Source of the DNA: an uncultured Clostridia bacterium
GTDB taxonomy: Bacteria; Bacillota; Clostridia; TANB77; CAG-508
Length of the DNA: 29,955 nt
Direction of reading: 5' to 3'
Assembly (NCBI GenBank): GCA_948630815.1
Contig: CAPIEU010000018.1
Coordinates: 1-29,955 of the forward strand
Positions 8,136 to 16,310 of the stretch are shown here, one piece after another; position 1 is the first letter of the stretch; each line of letters begins with the position of its first letter. The notes under the pieces are model-generated. The model saw only the letters and a list, made by a program, of their open reading frames with translations. It was not told the DNA's origin and searched no databases. The translations under genes and the position numbers were made by a program.

Positions 8136-9429
8136 TTAAGCATACGCTTGCCTTTTTCTGAAAGATAACAAGTTTGTAATTTCTGTTTCTGTATTTTTTG
8201 CCCTTTTTGCTTTTTTTGCATTTTCTTGTGCAATTTGATTTTTTTGGCGTTCTGCCATAGTTTGACATATAGCTTTTTGATATATAAAGTGTGTATCTTG
8301 TGCAATTTTTGTCCAGTTATATTCATTTTTCACCTTAAGTTTTGCTTTTTTTACTACATTGTCTACAAGTGCTGGATTATATAATAATTCAAGTATTGAA
8401 TCTGCAATTGAATTAGCATTTCCTGCATAACTTTTCATTCCATCTACACCATGTTCTACTATTTCGTTTAATCCTCCAACATCCGAAACAACAACAGGTA
8501 TACCTGAAAGCATTGCTTCTAATGCAACTATTCCAAAAGGTTCATATGTGCTTGGAAATACAGATACATCTGCACATTTATACATTTTACAAACTTGTTT
8601 TTGATCCATATATCCTGTAAAATATACCTTATTTCCTAGTCCCATAGAATTAACTTGTGCTTTTAATTCATCAATCATTCCACCTTTTCCTGCAATAATA
8701 AGTTTTGTATCATGATATCCTGCTAATATTTTGGGCATAGCTGAAATTAAATGTTGTACTCCTTTTTCATAAACAAGTCTTCCTATAAATAAAATTATTT
8801 TTTCATTATCTAAAGCATATTGTCTTCTAAAATCATAATCTTTTTCTACACCATTAAACATATTTATATTTATTCCATTTGGTGCTACATTTATTTTTTC
8901 AAATGGTAAACCAAATAAACGTTGTAACTCTCTTTTCATATAATTACTATTTACTATTACTTCTGTAGATTCATATGTAAGCATCCATTCTGTATCATTT
9001 ATATATCTTTGAGTTTCATCATGAATTCCCGAATTTCTTCCGTGATTCTGTTGCATGTATTGTTGATACTATTGGTATATCATATGAATTTTTTAATGTT
9101 TTTGCAGCATAAGCAACTAACCAATCATGTGCATGAATCACATCAAATGCTCCTTCTTTTGCAATTATTTCACAAGATTTTGCTACCATATTAAAATTCA
9201 TTTGCATAACCCAGTCAATAAAATTGTTTGGATTAATCATATAATTATCTACTCTATAAACTTTAACCCCTTTATCATCCTCAAAGTATGGTGCATTACC
9301 TTCTTTATAAGTAACAACTGTAACTTCGTGACCATCTTTTATTAACCTTTTTGATAAATCATTAACAACTCTTGCAATTCCTCCAACAATTCTTGGTGGA
9401 TATTCCCAAGTAAGCATAAGAATTTTCAT
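8136..9429 (-). CDS. GT4-type glycosyltransferase (glycogen-synthase-like), needs +1 shift
   Basis: GT-B fold glycosyltransferase, probably using a nucleotide sugar in the cytoplasm. The N-terminal Rossmann half opens with MKILMLTWEYPPRIVGGIA. The C-terminal half has the donor-site motifs LFIGRLVYEKGVQHL and YEPFGIVALEAMLSG with the E-x7-E pattern. The zero frame ends after 136 residues (CGG AAG ... TGA). Removing the C at 9042 joins the halves through IHATESGRNSGIHDETQ, conserved in this family, and gives 430 residues. The start has AAAGGGGAG upstream. The exact acceptor is unknown. Family call is firm, and the split is one of nine CGGN sites in the window. Confidence 0.9.
9039..9042 (-). 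other. CGGA recoding site in the glycosyltransferase
   Basis: Codon 130 is CGG after TCA, followed by A. One glycine for CGGA restores ATESGRNSGIH. The seven bases TCACGGA also occur in the capA-like gene (25679-25685), where they must be read as ordinary triplets. Confidence 0.88.
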
Positions 9430-9800
9430 AGGTCAAAGCTCCCCTTTCTTCGGCATTTTCTTTTGTTATTCTATCTTTTTGTATTTTATACAACTTTATA
9501 TCAATTGTAAATATATTTTTACAAAATATTCTTCATTTTGATAAAATGTAATATAACTGTAACATTAGTTCCTGTTTATTAATTTTTATATACATACTTT
9601 AACTTATTTCTAACTAGTTCCACGTGGAGGTAGTGCTTTTTATTTTTCGAACTTGAGAGAAAAATAAAAACGCCCTACCTCCAGCAAGATGGAACGGATT
9701 TTAAGTATATAGTCTAAACAGCAATTATTAAATTTTTATGAAAATACACACATATATTTTTTTGTATGCTATAATATAAAATAGAGATATTTTTGAGGAG
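9430..9800. other. Intergenic region with divergent promoters expected
   Basis: A 371-base AT-rich gap between the glycosyltransferase (minus) and the HD gene (plus). It holds hairpin element B (9617-9695). No further gene or clear consensus promoter was recognised. Confidence 0.5.
9617..9695. repeat. Dispersed hairpin element, copy B
   Basis: Nested inverted repeat: GTTCC (9617-9621) with GGAAC (9691-9695), GGAGGTAG (9626-9633) with CTACCTCC (9675-9682), TTTTTATTTTTC (9637-9648) with GAAAAATAAAAA (9659-9670). Reversed, its core matches copy A at 6119-6176, including the TCTC...GTTC loop. Outer arms differ in sequence but still pair. Confidence 0.72.
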
Positions 9801-10364
9801 TTGAACATTTTACCTATGCTAGAGATAAAAGAGAATATTTGCGAAGATTATACAAATATTCGCGAATTTGAAGATATTATAAATGATTTGGTTCATAATG
9901 ATATGGTATTAAAGATGAAAAATTACAAACAGCATTATGAAACAAGCTGTTTTGAACATTGCAAAATGGTTTCATATTATTGTTACTTAATTTGTAAAAA
10001 ATATAATTTAGATTACATATCTGCTGCCCGTGCAGGAATGCTACACGATTTGTTCTTATATGATTGGAGAATACGAGAAAATGGTAGAAAAGGATTACAT
10101 GCTTTTACTCATCCAAAAACTGCTTTAGAAAATTCTTTAAGACTATTTAATTTAAATGAAAAAGAATGTGATATAATTTTAAAACATATGTGGCCTATTA
10201 CTTTTTTTAGTTTCCCTAAATATAAAGAAAGTTTTATTATTACTTTAGTTGATAAATATTGTGCAATAAAAGAGTCTATAAAAGCATATAAATCTAGAAA
10301 GAAGTTACAAGTTGCTTACAGATATGCTTATGTGTTTTTAAGTATGTTTATTTTACTAAGATAA
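9801..10364 (+). CDS. HD-domain phosphohydrolase-like protein
   Basis: Predicted metal-dependent phosphohydrolase of the HD superfamily, cytoplasmic. Candidate ligands: His53 in SCFEHCK, the H82-D83 pair in MLHDLFLYDW, His100 and His104 in HAFTHPK, and a late Asp in LVDKYCA. Length of about 180 residues fits stand-alone HD proteins of Firmicutes. Substrate unknown. The start is uncertain: TTG at 9801 sits directly against GAGGAG, while ATG at 9816 lies 15 bases from it. The two differ by five residues. The 3' end is followed by a long perfect inverted repeat. Confidence 0.82.
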   Translation: MNILPMLEIKENICEDYTNIREFEDIINDLVHNDMVLKMKNYKQHYETSCFEHCKMVSYYCYLICKKYNLDYISAARAGMLHDLFLYDWRIRENGRKGLHAFTHPKTALENSLRLFNLNEKECDIILKHMWPITFFSFPKYKESFIITLVDKYCAIKESIKAYKSRKKLQVAYRYAYVFLSMFILLR

Positions 10365-10373
10365 TTGTTTTCG

Positions 10374-10478
10374 CTTTTAGGAAATATATAATTATTTTTT
10401 AGAACATAGTACATGGAGTCTCCAGAGACAGAGGCTAGTGTCAAAGATGATAAAAAATAATTATATATTTCCTAAAAG
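10374..10478. repeat. 28-bp perfect inverted repeat around a 49-bp centre
   Basis: Left arm 10374-10401 and right arm 10451-10478 are exact inverted copies over 28 bases, beginning CTTTTAGGAAATATA. The 49-base centre is less AT-rich and contains the small palindrome GGAGTCTCC. It lies between the HD gene and dapB. It looks like a miniature inverted-repeat element or a strong bidirectional terminator. No coding capacity or target duplication was recognised. Confidence 0.8.
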
Positions 10479-10526
10479 TTAGTTTGTTATTATATTAAAT
10501 TTTATATTTAGAATGGAGTAATTTTT

Positions 10527-11274
10527 ATGATAAAAGTTTTAATTAATGGTTGCAATGGTAGAATGGGTCAAGTTTTAGCTAAAGAAATTGATCGTTTTCC
10601 TAATTTATTGTTAGCTTGTGGTTTTGATATTAATGATAATGGTATAAACACTTTTCCTGTTTATACTAATATAAATGATATTAAAGAAAAACCTGATGTA
10701 ATAGTAGATTTTAGTGTTCCTATTGCTACTGTTAATATATTAAAATATGCAGTTAATTCTAAAGTTCCTATGGTAATTGCTACTACTGGTTTTACAGATG
10801 ACAGCTTAAAAGAAATTAATGAATCCGCAAAAATTATTCCTATTTTTAAATCTTCTAATATGTCTTATGATATTAATCTAATGAAAAAAGTTGTTGCAGA
10901 AGTAGCTAAGTCTTTAAAAGGAACTGACATAGAAATTGTAGAAACACATCATAATAGAAAAATTGATGCCCCAAGTCGGTACTGCTATTACCCTTGCAGA
11001 TAGCATAAATTCTGCTTTAGGTGGTAATATGGAATATGTATTTAATCGTCATGATATACACGAAAAAAGAAAACTAAATGAAATTGGATTTTCTTCTATT
11101 CGTGGTGGCAATATTGTTGGTGAACATTCTGTTCAGTTTTATGGTGCTCACGAAACTTTTGAAATAAAGCACACTTCTTATTCAAGAGATGTATTTGCTG
11201 AAGGTGCTTTAAAAGCTTGTGAATTTATTGTAAATAAAGCACCTGGTTTATATGGAATGGATGATTTGGTATAG
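10527..11274 (+). CDS. dapB: 4-hydroxy-tetrahydrodipicolinate reductase, needs +1 shift
   Basis: Reduces hydroxy-tetrahydrodipicolinate with NAD(P)H on the path to lysine and meso-diaminopimelate (cell wall), and upstream of spore dipicolinate. The N-terminal nucleotide-binding fold has INGCNGRMGQ, then DFSVP and ATTGF. The catalytic/substrate stretch is ETHHNRKIDAPSGTA and the C-terminal part contains YSRDVFAEGAL. The zero frame reads DAPS-CGG-TAC and ends at 158 residues. Dropping the C at 10977 gives the invariant DAPSGTA and a full 248-residue enzyme, the usual length. GGAG precedes the ATG. Loss of this enzyme should be very costly, so a plain pseudogene is unlikely. Confidence 0.93.
10977..10980 (+). 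other. CGGT recoding site in dapB
   Basis: Codon 151 is CGG after AGT, followed by T. Reading CGGT as glycine restores the DAPSGTA motif, which binds substrate and is nearly invariant in DapB. This is one of the two clearest sites for judging the shift by homology. Confidence 0.92.
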
Positions 11275-11280
11275 ATTTAA

Positions 11281-11670
11281 TTACAATATATTATCTAAAG
11301 TGAACATCTCTCTTTCGTGAATATGATCTAAAATATAAATGCAATTATCTATTGCTTCTATACTTTCTTTATATTCTTCTACTTCTATATAACTTTTAGC
11401 AGAAGTCAGTGCAGTTTTAACCTTTTCAAGTTCATCATGTTCTATATAATATGCCATTATATCATCTAATTCTTCCCATTTATCATAAGCTATATTAATA
11501 TCACTTGCAACTTTATCCTTATTTGGAACTTCTTCTAATGCACTATTTTTTACTGTATTCAATTTTTCTGTGACTGTTTCTACTGTTATATCCGTATTTT
11601 TTTGTGTAACATAATTTAAACCAAAAATTAATGCTACTATTATTATACTTATTATCAATTCTTTATACAT
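11281..11670 (-). CDS. DUF4363 family protein
   Basis: Small membrane-anchored protein of unknown function. One N-terminal membrane helix (about 5-22) is followed by an extracytoplasmic helical domain of about 100 residues rich in Glu, Lys and Tyr (KWEELDDIMAYYIEHDE). The length and pattern, together with the partner gene encoding a DUF421 protein directly upstream, match the DUF4363 family. The stop of the DUF421 gene is six bases away, so the two are one operon. It is convergent with dapB with only six bases between the stops. Confidence 0.75.
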   Translation of the reverse strand: MYKELIISIIIVALIFGLNYVTQKNTDITVETVTEKLNTVKNSALEEVPNKDKVASDINIAYDKWEELDDIMAYYIEHDELEKVKTALTSAKSYIEVEEYKESIEAIDNCIYILDHIHEREMFTLDNIL

Positions 11671-11676
11671 AAGTAA

Positions 11677-12351
11677 TTAATTCCTTTCTTTCTTTTGGCA
11701 AAATATCTGTCCTTTTCCATCAAATGTTACAATTAATGCCTCTTCTGGTTTCATATTAAATTTTTCAACTTGTTTTTTTAACCATATATAATTTTTTCCT
11801 ATTGCTTGTAAATTATTATTCATTACTTTTCCATCTACTACTAAATCATATGGTATTCCTTCATAATCTGGCATTATATTAAAATCTTCTGGTATAGTAG
11901 TTCTCTTATTGGGTTTTTGAATTACTGTTACTTGCCCACTGGTTTCTAAAATTGCATATTCTACATCTCCTATATTAAATACTGAATTATCTCTTAATCT
12001 CTCTTCTAATTCATTAATTGTAAATCTCTCTTTGATAAGTGCTTTTTCATCAATTTTTCCCCTATAAATTAAAATTCTAGGTTTTCCACAAATTAATTCT
12101 CTTGCTTTTATACTTTTTAAATTTATAATAGAAATTATCAAATGCATAACCAATAATCCTAAAATTGGAATTATTCCTCTTGTTATAGGAATTCCTGTTT
12201 CTGTCATTGGAATTGATGCAAGGTCTGCTATCATTATAGAGATTGCAAGTTCAAATGGTTGAAGTTGCCCTATTTCTCTTTTACCCATAAATCTCATAAC
12301 TATTAAAACTAATATGTATAAAATAATTGCTCTTACAAATGTAATAATCAT
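11677..12351 (-). CDS. DUF421 (YetF-type) membrane protein
   Basis: Membrane protein of the YetF/DUF421 family. In Bacillus, relatives have been linked to spore membrane and germination traits. Three N-terminal helices include MRFMGKREIGQLQPFELAI, the family signature, followed by two cytoplasmic-like small domains (KPRILIYRGKIDEKAL and AILETSGQVTVI). I start at ATG 12351 because AAAGGAGAAAAAT lies directly upstream. An upstream in-frame ATG at 12378 lacks a ribosome site. It forms an operon with the DUF4363 gene. Confidence 0.88.
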   Translation of the reverse strand: MIITFVRAIILYILVLIVMRFMGKREIGQLQPFELAISIMIADLASIPMTETGIPITRGIIPILGLLVMHLIISIINLKSIKARELICGKPRILIYRGKIDEKALIKERFTINELEERLRDNSVFNIGDVEYAILETSGQVTVIQKPNKRTTIPEDFNIMPDYEGIPYDLVVDGKVMNNNLQAIGKNYIWLKKQVEKFNMKPEEALIVTFDGKGQIFCQKKERN

Positions 12352-12565
12352 ATTTTTCTCCTTTAAAAATACTGCCATCTATCGCTTCCATGTAGTAATA
12401 TATTCACGTTAGTTCATAAATTTAAATTCCACTTTATAACTTATTTTTTACAATTTTGATTTTATTATACTTATAAATCTCGAATAATTTTATTTTTTTT
12501 GTAAATAATAATGTCATGAACTTAAAAAAGCATAAATATATAAACTTTTTATAGGAGGTTTTATT

Positions 12566-12943
12566 ATGGATAACGAAAAAAGTAATGTTCAAAGTTCAAG
12601 TACAATGGGTACTGTAGGTCAAATAGTATGGAGATTTGTAGCTGCTGCTATCGTTCTTGCAATTACAGCATTCTTTACACCTGGTTTTACAATTAACAAC
12701 ATATGGTCACTAGCACTTGCAGCTGTTGTTTTAACAGCCATCGATTATTTAATTGTTAAATTTACGGGTCTACATGCAAGTCCTTTTGGAAAAGGTTTTG
12801 TTGGATTCGTATTATCAGCAGTTGTATTATATGTAACTCAATTTTTTGTTGCAGGTTATGCTATATCTTGGATAGCTGCAATAATAGGTGCTCTTGTTTA
12901 TGGTGTAGTTGATTACTTTATTCCTGGTGATAATAAACTATAG
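12566..12943 (+). CDS. Four-helix membrane protein, phage-holin/YvlD-like
   Basis: 125-residue integral membrane protein with about four predicted helices (near 20-40, 46-63, 75-95, 98-118) and a short Ser-rich cytoplasmic N-terminus. The layout and motifs such as FFTPGFTINNIWSL resemble the holin-like/YvlD group of small membrane proteins, whose role is unclear. AGGAGG lies eight bases before the ATG, and a strong terminator follows, so it is a single-gene unit. Codon use is slightly less AT-rich, perhaps reflecting high expression. It is not part of a recognisable prophage. Confidence 0.6.
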   Translation: MDNEKSNVQSSSTMGTVGQIVWRFVAAAIVLAITAFFTPGFTINNIWSLALAAVVLTAIDYLIVKFTGLHASPFGKGFVGFVLSAVVLYVTQFFVAGYAISWIAAIIGALVYGVVDYFIPGDNKL

Positions 12944-12956
12944 TACAAAAAATAAG

Positions 12957-12985
12957 GGTCGCATACTATTGCGACCCCTACTTTT
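12957..12985 (+). terminator. Intrinsic terminator of the holin-like gene
   Basis: GGGTCGCA (12957-12964) and TGCGACCC (12970-12977) form a perfect 8-bp stem with a 5-base loop, followed by CTACTTTT. It may also serve glmU from the other side. Confidence 0.8.
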
Positions 12986-13001
12986 AACTATTCATTTTTC
13001 A

Positions 13002-14261
13002 TTATTTCTTATTCCAACCCTCTTTATTTACTTGTCTTTGTCTTGCAATTGCTAATGAATCATCTGGTACATCATCAGTTATAGTTGAACCTGCTGCAAC
13101 GAACGTATTATTACCCAAATTCACTGGTGCAACTAAATTTGTATTTGATCCAATAAATGAATGTTCCCCAATTATTGTTTTACTTTTATTAAATCCATCA
13201 TAATTACAAGTTATTGTTCCACATCCTATATTTGTTTTTGCTCCTATTTCACAATCTCCCATATATGATAAGTGTGGAACCTTTGCTCCTTCTCCTATAT
13301 TTGCTTTTTTTACTTCTACAAAACTTCCAATTTTTACTTTGTCTGCTAGTCTACATCCTTCTCTTATATACGCATTTGGTCCTATTTCACAATCTTCTCC
13401 TATCACTACACCTGATTTTATTGTTGTATTTGGATGTATTATTGTGTCTATTCCTATTTCTACATCATCATATATATATGTGTTATTTATATCTTCTATT
13501 GTAACTCCATTTTTCATATGCTCTGTATTTATTCTAAGTTGTAATGCTTTTGTTAATATTTGTAAATCCATTCTATCATTTACTCCTAGAACTTCTGCAT
13601 TATCAGTTACTACTATTGACCCAGTTTTTAAACCTTTATCATACATTATTTTTATAACATCTGTTAAATAGTATTCTTTTTGTGCATTATCGTTTTTTAA
13701 ATTTTTAAGTGCTTCTAATAATTCTTCTATATCAAAACAATACATTCCAAGATTAACTTCTTTTATTTTTAATTGTTCTTCGTCACAATCTTTGTGTTCT
13801 ACTATTTCTTTTATTCTTCCTGTTGTATCATGTATTATTTTTCCATATGGAATTATTTTATCATGTACCATTGTTAAAATTGTGGCACTTTCTCCCCTTT
13901 TATTAGACTCCTCTACTAAATTCTTTAAAGTTTCTGGTCTCATAATAGGATGATCGCCATTTAAAATAAGTACTTTCCCCTTTTTTCCTTCTAATAATTT
14001 TGATGCTTTTATAATAGCATGACCTGTTCCTAATTGTTCATCTTGAATAGCATATTTAACACTATCTCCTAGTACTTCTTGTATTTGTTCCCTTTGATAG
14101 CCTACTACTGTAATAATATCGTCTATTCCTGCTCTTTTCGCATTTTCAACTGCTCTTCTAATTATTTCTTTTCCATATATTTTATGTACTAATTTTGATT
14201 TCTTTGATTTCATTCTAGTTCCTTTTCCTGCTGCCATAACAATTGCTACTATCTCTTGCAT
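13002..14261 (-). CDS. glmU: Bifunctional GlmU: N-acetylglucosamine-1-P uridyltransferase / glucosamine-1-P acetyltransferase
   Basis: Makes UDP-GlcNAc for peptidoglycan. The N-terminal nucleotidyltransferase domain has IVMAAGKGTRMKSKKSK and the LNGDHPIM metal site. The C-terminal left-handed beta-helix (from about residue 235) carries hexapeptide repeats and the acetyltransferase segments VPHLSYMGD, GTITCNYDGFNK and GSNTNLVAPV. At 419 residues it is somewhat shorter than the usual 450-460, through a shorter C-terminal tail after the last repeats, but both active sites look complete. AAAGGAG precedes the ATG. No CGG codon occurs. It is monocistronic as far as visible. Confidence 0.94.
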   Translation of the reverse strand: MQEIVAIVMAAGKGTRMKSKKSKLVHKIYGKEIIRRAVENAKRAGIDDIITVVGYQREQIQEVLGDSVKYAIQDEQLGTGHAIIKASKLLEGKKGKVLILNGDHPIMRPETLKNLVEESNKRGESATILTMVHDKIIPYGKIIHDTTGRIKEIVEHKDCDEEQLKIKEVNLGMYCFDIEELLEALKNLKNDNAQKEYYLTDVIKIMYDKGLKTGSIVVTDNAEVLGVNDRMDLQILTKALQLRINTEHMKNGVTIEDINNTYIYDDVEIGIDTIIHPNTTIKSGVVIGEDCEIGPNAYIREGCRLADKVKIGSFVEVKKANIGEGAKVPHLSYMGDCEIGAKTNIGCGTITCNYDGFNKSKTIIGEHSFIGSNTNLVAPVNLGNNTFVAAGSTITDDVPDDSLAIARQRQVNKEGWNKK

Positions 14262-14598
14262 AATAATATTGTCTCCTTTCTTATGCTATAATAAAGACTT
14301 ATATATTTTAACATAAAATAATATATAATGCAAATAAATTGCATTATATATTATGTAAAAAGTTAACTATTTGTTATTGCTAGCCTTTAGTTTTGGACTA
14401 GAAAGATTTCAAATTTTTCTATCTATTCTTGAAAAACTTCTTGTTTTTTACTTTTTTTGACTTCATCTTTAATGTGTATTTTGCAATATATATATTTTTT
14501 TAATATTTTTTACAAAAATAGGAATAATCATTCATTTTATAAATATACATTAGTAAAGTTAATTTTGTACAAACATTTTTCAAGGGGGTAAATTATAG
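14262..14598. other. Intergenic region between glmU and spoIVA
   Basis: 337 bases, very AT-rich, between divergent genes. It contains a GCTAGCCTTTAG segment near 14378 resembling one upstream of gerAA (16227-16240), and a possible sigma-E promoter near 14521-14551. No gene was recognised. Confidence 0.5.
14521..14551 (+). promoter_or_regulatory. Possible sigma-E promoter of spoIVA
   Basis: GGAATAAT (14521-14528) and TATACATT (14544-14551) with a 15-base spacer loosely resemble mother-cell sigma-E boxes (ATA-type -35, CATACAnT-type -10). spoIVA is sigma-E dependent in Bacillus. The match is imperfect in an AT-rich background. Confidence 0.35.
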
Positions 14599-16078
14599 AT
14601 GGAAAATTTAGACTTATACGAGGACATCGCAAAACGTACTGATGGTGATATTTACATAGGTGTCGTTGGTCCTGTTAGAACTGGTAAATCTACATTTATA
14701 AAAAAATTTATGGATTTATTAGTTATTCCTAATATTGACAATGAATTCAAAAAAGAAAGAGCAAGAGATGAATTACCACAAAGTGCTGCGCGGAAGAACT
14801 ATTATGACTACAGAGCCAAAATTTGTTCCAAATGAAGCAATTGAAATTACTATTAGTGAAAATCTAAAATTAAAAACAAGACTTGTAGATTGTGTTGGAT
14901 ATCTTGTAAACAATGCAATTGGCTACTTAGAAGATGATGTTCCAAGAATGGTTAAAACACCTTGGTCAACTGATGAAATTCCTTTTGAACAGGCAGCCGA
15001 AATTGGAACAAAAAAAGTAATTGAAGAACATTCTACTATTGGAATTTTAGTTACGACCGATGGTTCTATTACAGATATTCCAAGAGAAGATTATATCTCT
15101 GCTGAAGAAAGAGTTGTAACTGAATTAAAAACACTAAATAAACCTTTTATTATTGTTTTAAATTCAAGTGAACCATATTCAGAATATACAAAAGAACTTG
15201 CAAGAAGGCTAGAAGATAAATATCAAACATCTGTTATTCCAACAGATTGCTCTAATCTAAATACAGACGATTTAAATGATATTTTTGCAAGAATTTTATA
15301 TGAATTTCCAATTGAACAAATAAACATTAATTTCCCAAAATGGGTTGATGGCTTAGATGATAGCCATTGGTTAAAAGCTGGTTTATATAATGAAATAAAA
15401 GATGCTTTTTCTGAAGTAAAAGTATTAAAACAAATTGATAGTGGTATTAGTAAAATTCAAAAAACAGAGATAATCCAAAAAACATCTTTAACAGAAATAA
15501 CATTAGGAAATGGAAATGTTAATATTGGTATAGATTTAAAAGAAGAATTATTCTATAAAGTTTTAACTGAAATTTCTGGTGTAGATATTTGTAATGAGGG
15601 CGATTTATTCTCTATTATTAGCAATCTTGCAAAAACCAAAAAGGAATATGATAAAATTGCATATGCACTAGAAGAAGTAAAACAAAAAGGTTATGGAATT
15701 GTTACCCCTTCAATGGAAGAATTAATTTTAGATGAACCTGAAATGGTAAAACAAGGCTCTCGCTTTGGTGTAAAATTAAAAGCAAAAGCTCCAAGTATAC
15801 ATATGATAAGAGCAGATATTGAAACTGAAGTTTCACCTATTGTTGGAAGTGAAAAACAATCTGAAGAACTAGTAAATTATCTACTTTCAGAATTTGAAAG
15901 TGATCCACAAAAAATTTGGGAATCAAATATTTTTGGAAAAAGTTTACATGAACTTGTAAATGAAGGATTACAAAATAAACTTTGTAGAATGCCAGAAGAT
16001 GCACAAGGAAAATTACAAGAAACATTAGAACGTATAGTAAATGAGGGTTCTGGCGGACTAATTTGTATAATATTATAG
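14599..16078 (+). CDS. spoIVA: Stage IV sporulation protein A, coat basement ATPase, needs +1 shift
   Basis: ATP-hydrolysing protein that polymerises on the forespore surface as base of the spore coat. The P-loop is GPVRTGKST (24-32), followed by the VDCVGYLV region. The C-terminus EGSGGLICIIL is the family's membrane-anchoring end. The zero frame stops at 78 residues, shortly after GCG CGG AAG. Dropping the C at 14791 restores QSAAGRTIMTTEPKFVPNEA and yields 492 residues, the length of the Bacillus protein. AAGGGGGT precedes the ATG and a long terminator follows. An in-frame GGC GGA near the end shows that CGG spanning two codons is harmless. Confidence 0.95.
14791..14794 (+). other. CGGA recoding site in spoIVA
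   Basis: Codon 65 is CGG after GCG, followed by A. Glycine for CGGA restores SAAGRTIMTTEP, which is strongly conserved in SpoIVA. The zero frame ends 13 codons later. Confidence 0.92.
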
Positions 16079-16081
16079 AGT

Positions 16082-16136
16082 TGTCAATGGGAACAGAGAT
16101 TTTTGTCAAAAATTTCCGTTCTCATTGACATTTTTT
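16082..16136 (+). terminator. Intrinsic terminator of spoIVA
   Basis: A long imperfect stem (TGTCAATG at 16082 pairing with CATTGACA ending at 16130, with mostly paired inner sequence) is followed by six T residues. It begins four bases after the spoIVA stop. Confidence 0.85.
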
Positions 16137-16175
16137 CAAATTAGCGCATATTTATTACTTTTTTGGAAATTACTA

Positions 16176-16217
16176 TTTAATAGAATAGGAAAGTAATACT
16201 TTCCTATTCTATTAAAG
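16176..16217. repeat. 17-bp perfect inverted repeat
   Basis: Left arm 16176-16192 (TTTAATAGAATAGGAAA) and right arm 16201-16217 are exact inverted copies around eight bases. It sits between the spoIVA terminator and the gerA operon. It may be a cruciform, an operator or a second terminator. No protein is known to bind it. Confidence 0.7.
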
Positions 16218-16230
16218 CTACAATCGCTAG

Positions 16231-16274
16231 CCCTTTTAGATTTTCTCCTTTTAGTCGAAAACTAAAATCGGGCA
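16231..16274. repeat. Hairpin resembling copies A and B, upstream of gerAA
   Basis: Imperfect inverted repeat with GCCC...TTTTC on the left and GAAAA...GGGC on the right. Its TTTTC-loop-TCGAAAA core resembles the hairpins at 6119-6176 and 9617-9695. It ends 37 bases before the gerAA start, so it could fold in the mRNA leader. Confidence 0.45.
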
Positions 16275-16310
16275 AAAACAAATAAGAAAAATTTTTATGG
16301 AGTAAATTAA

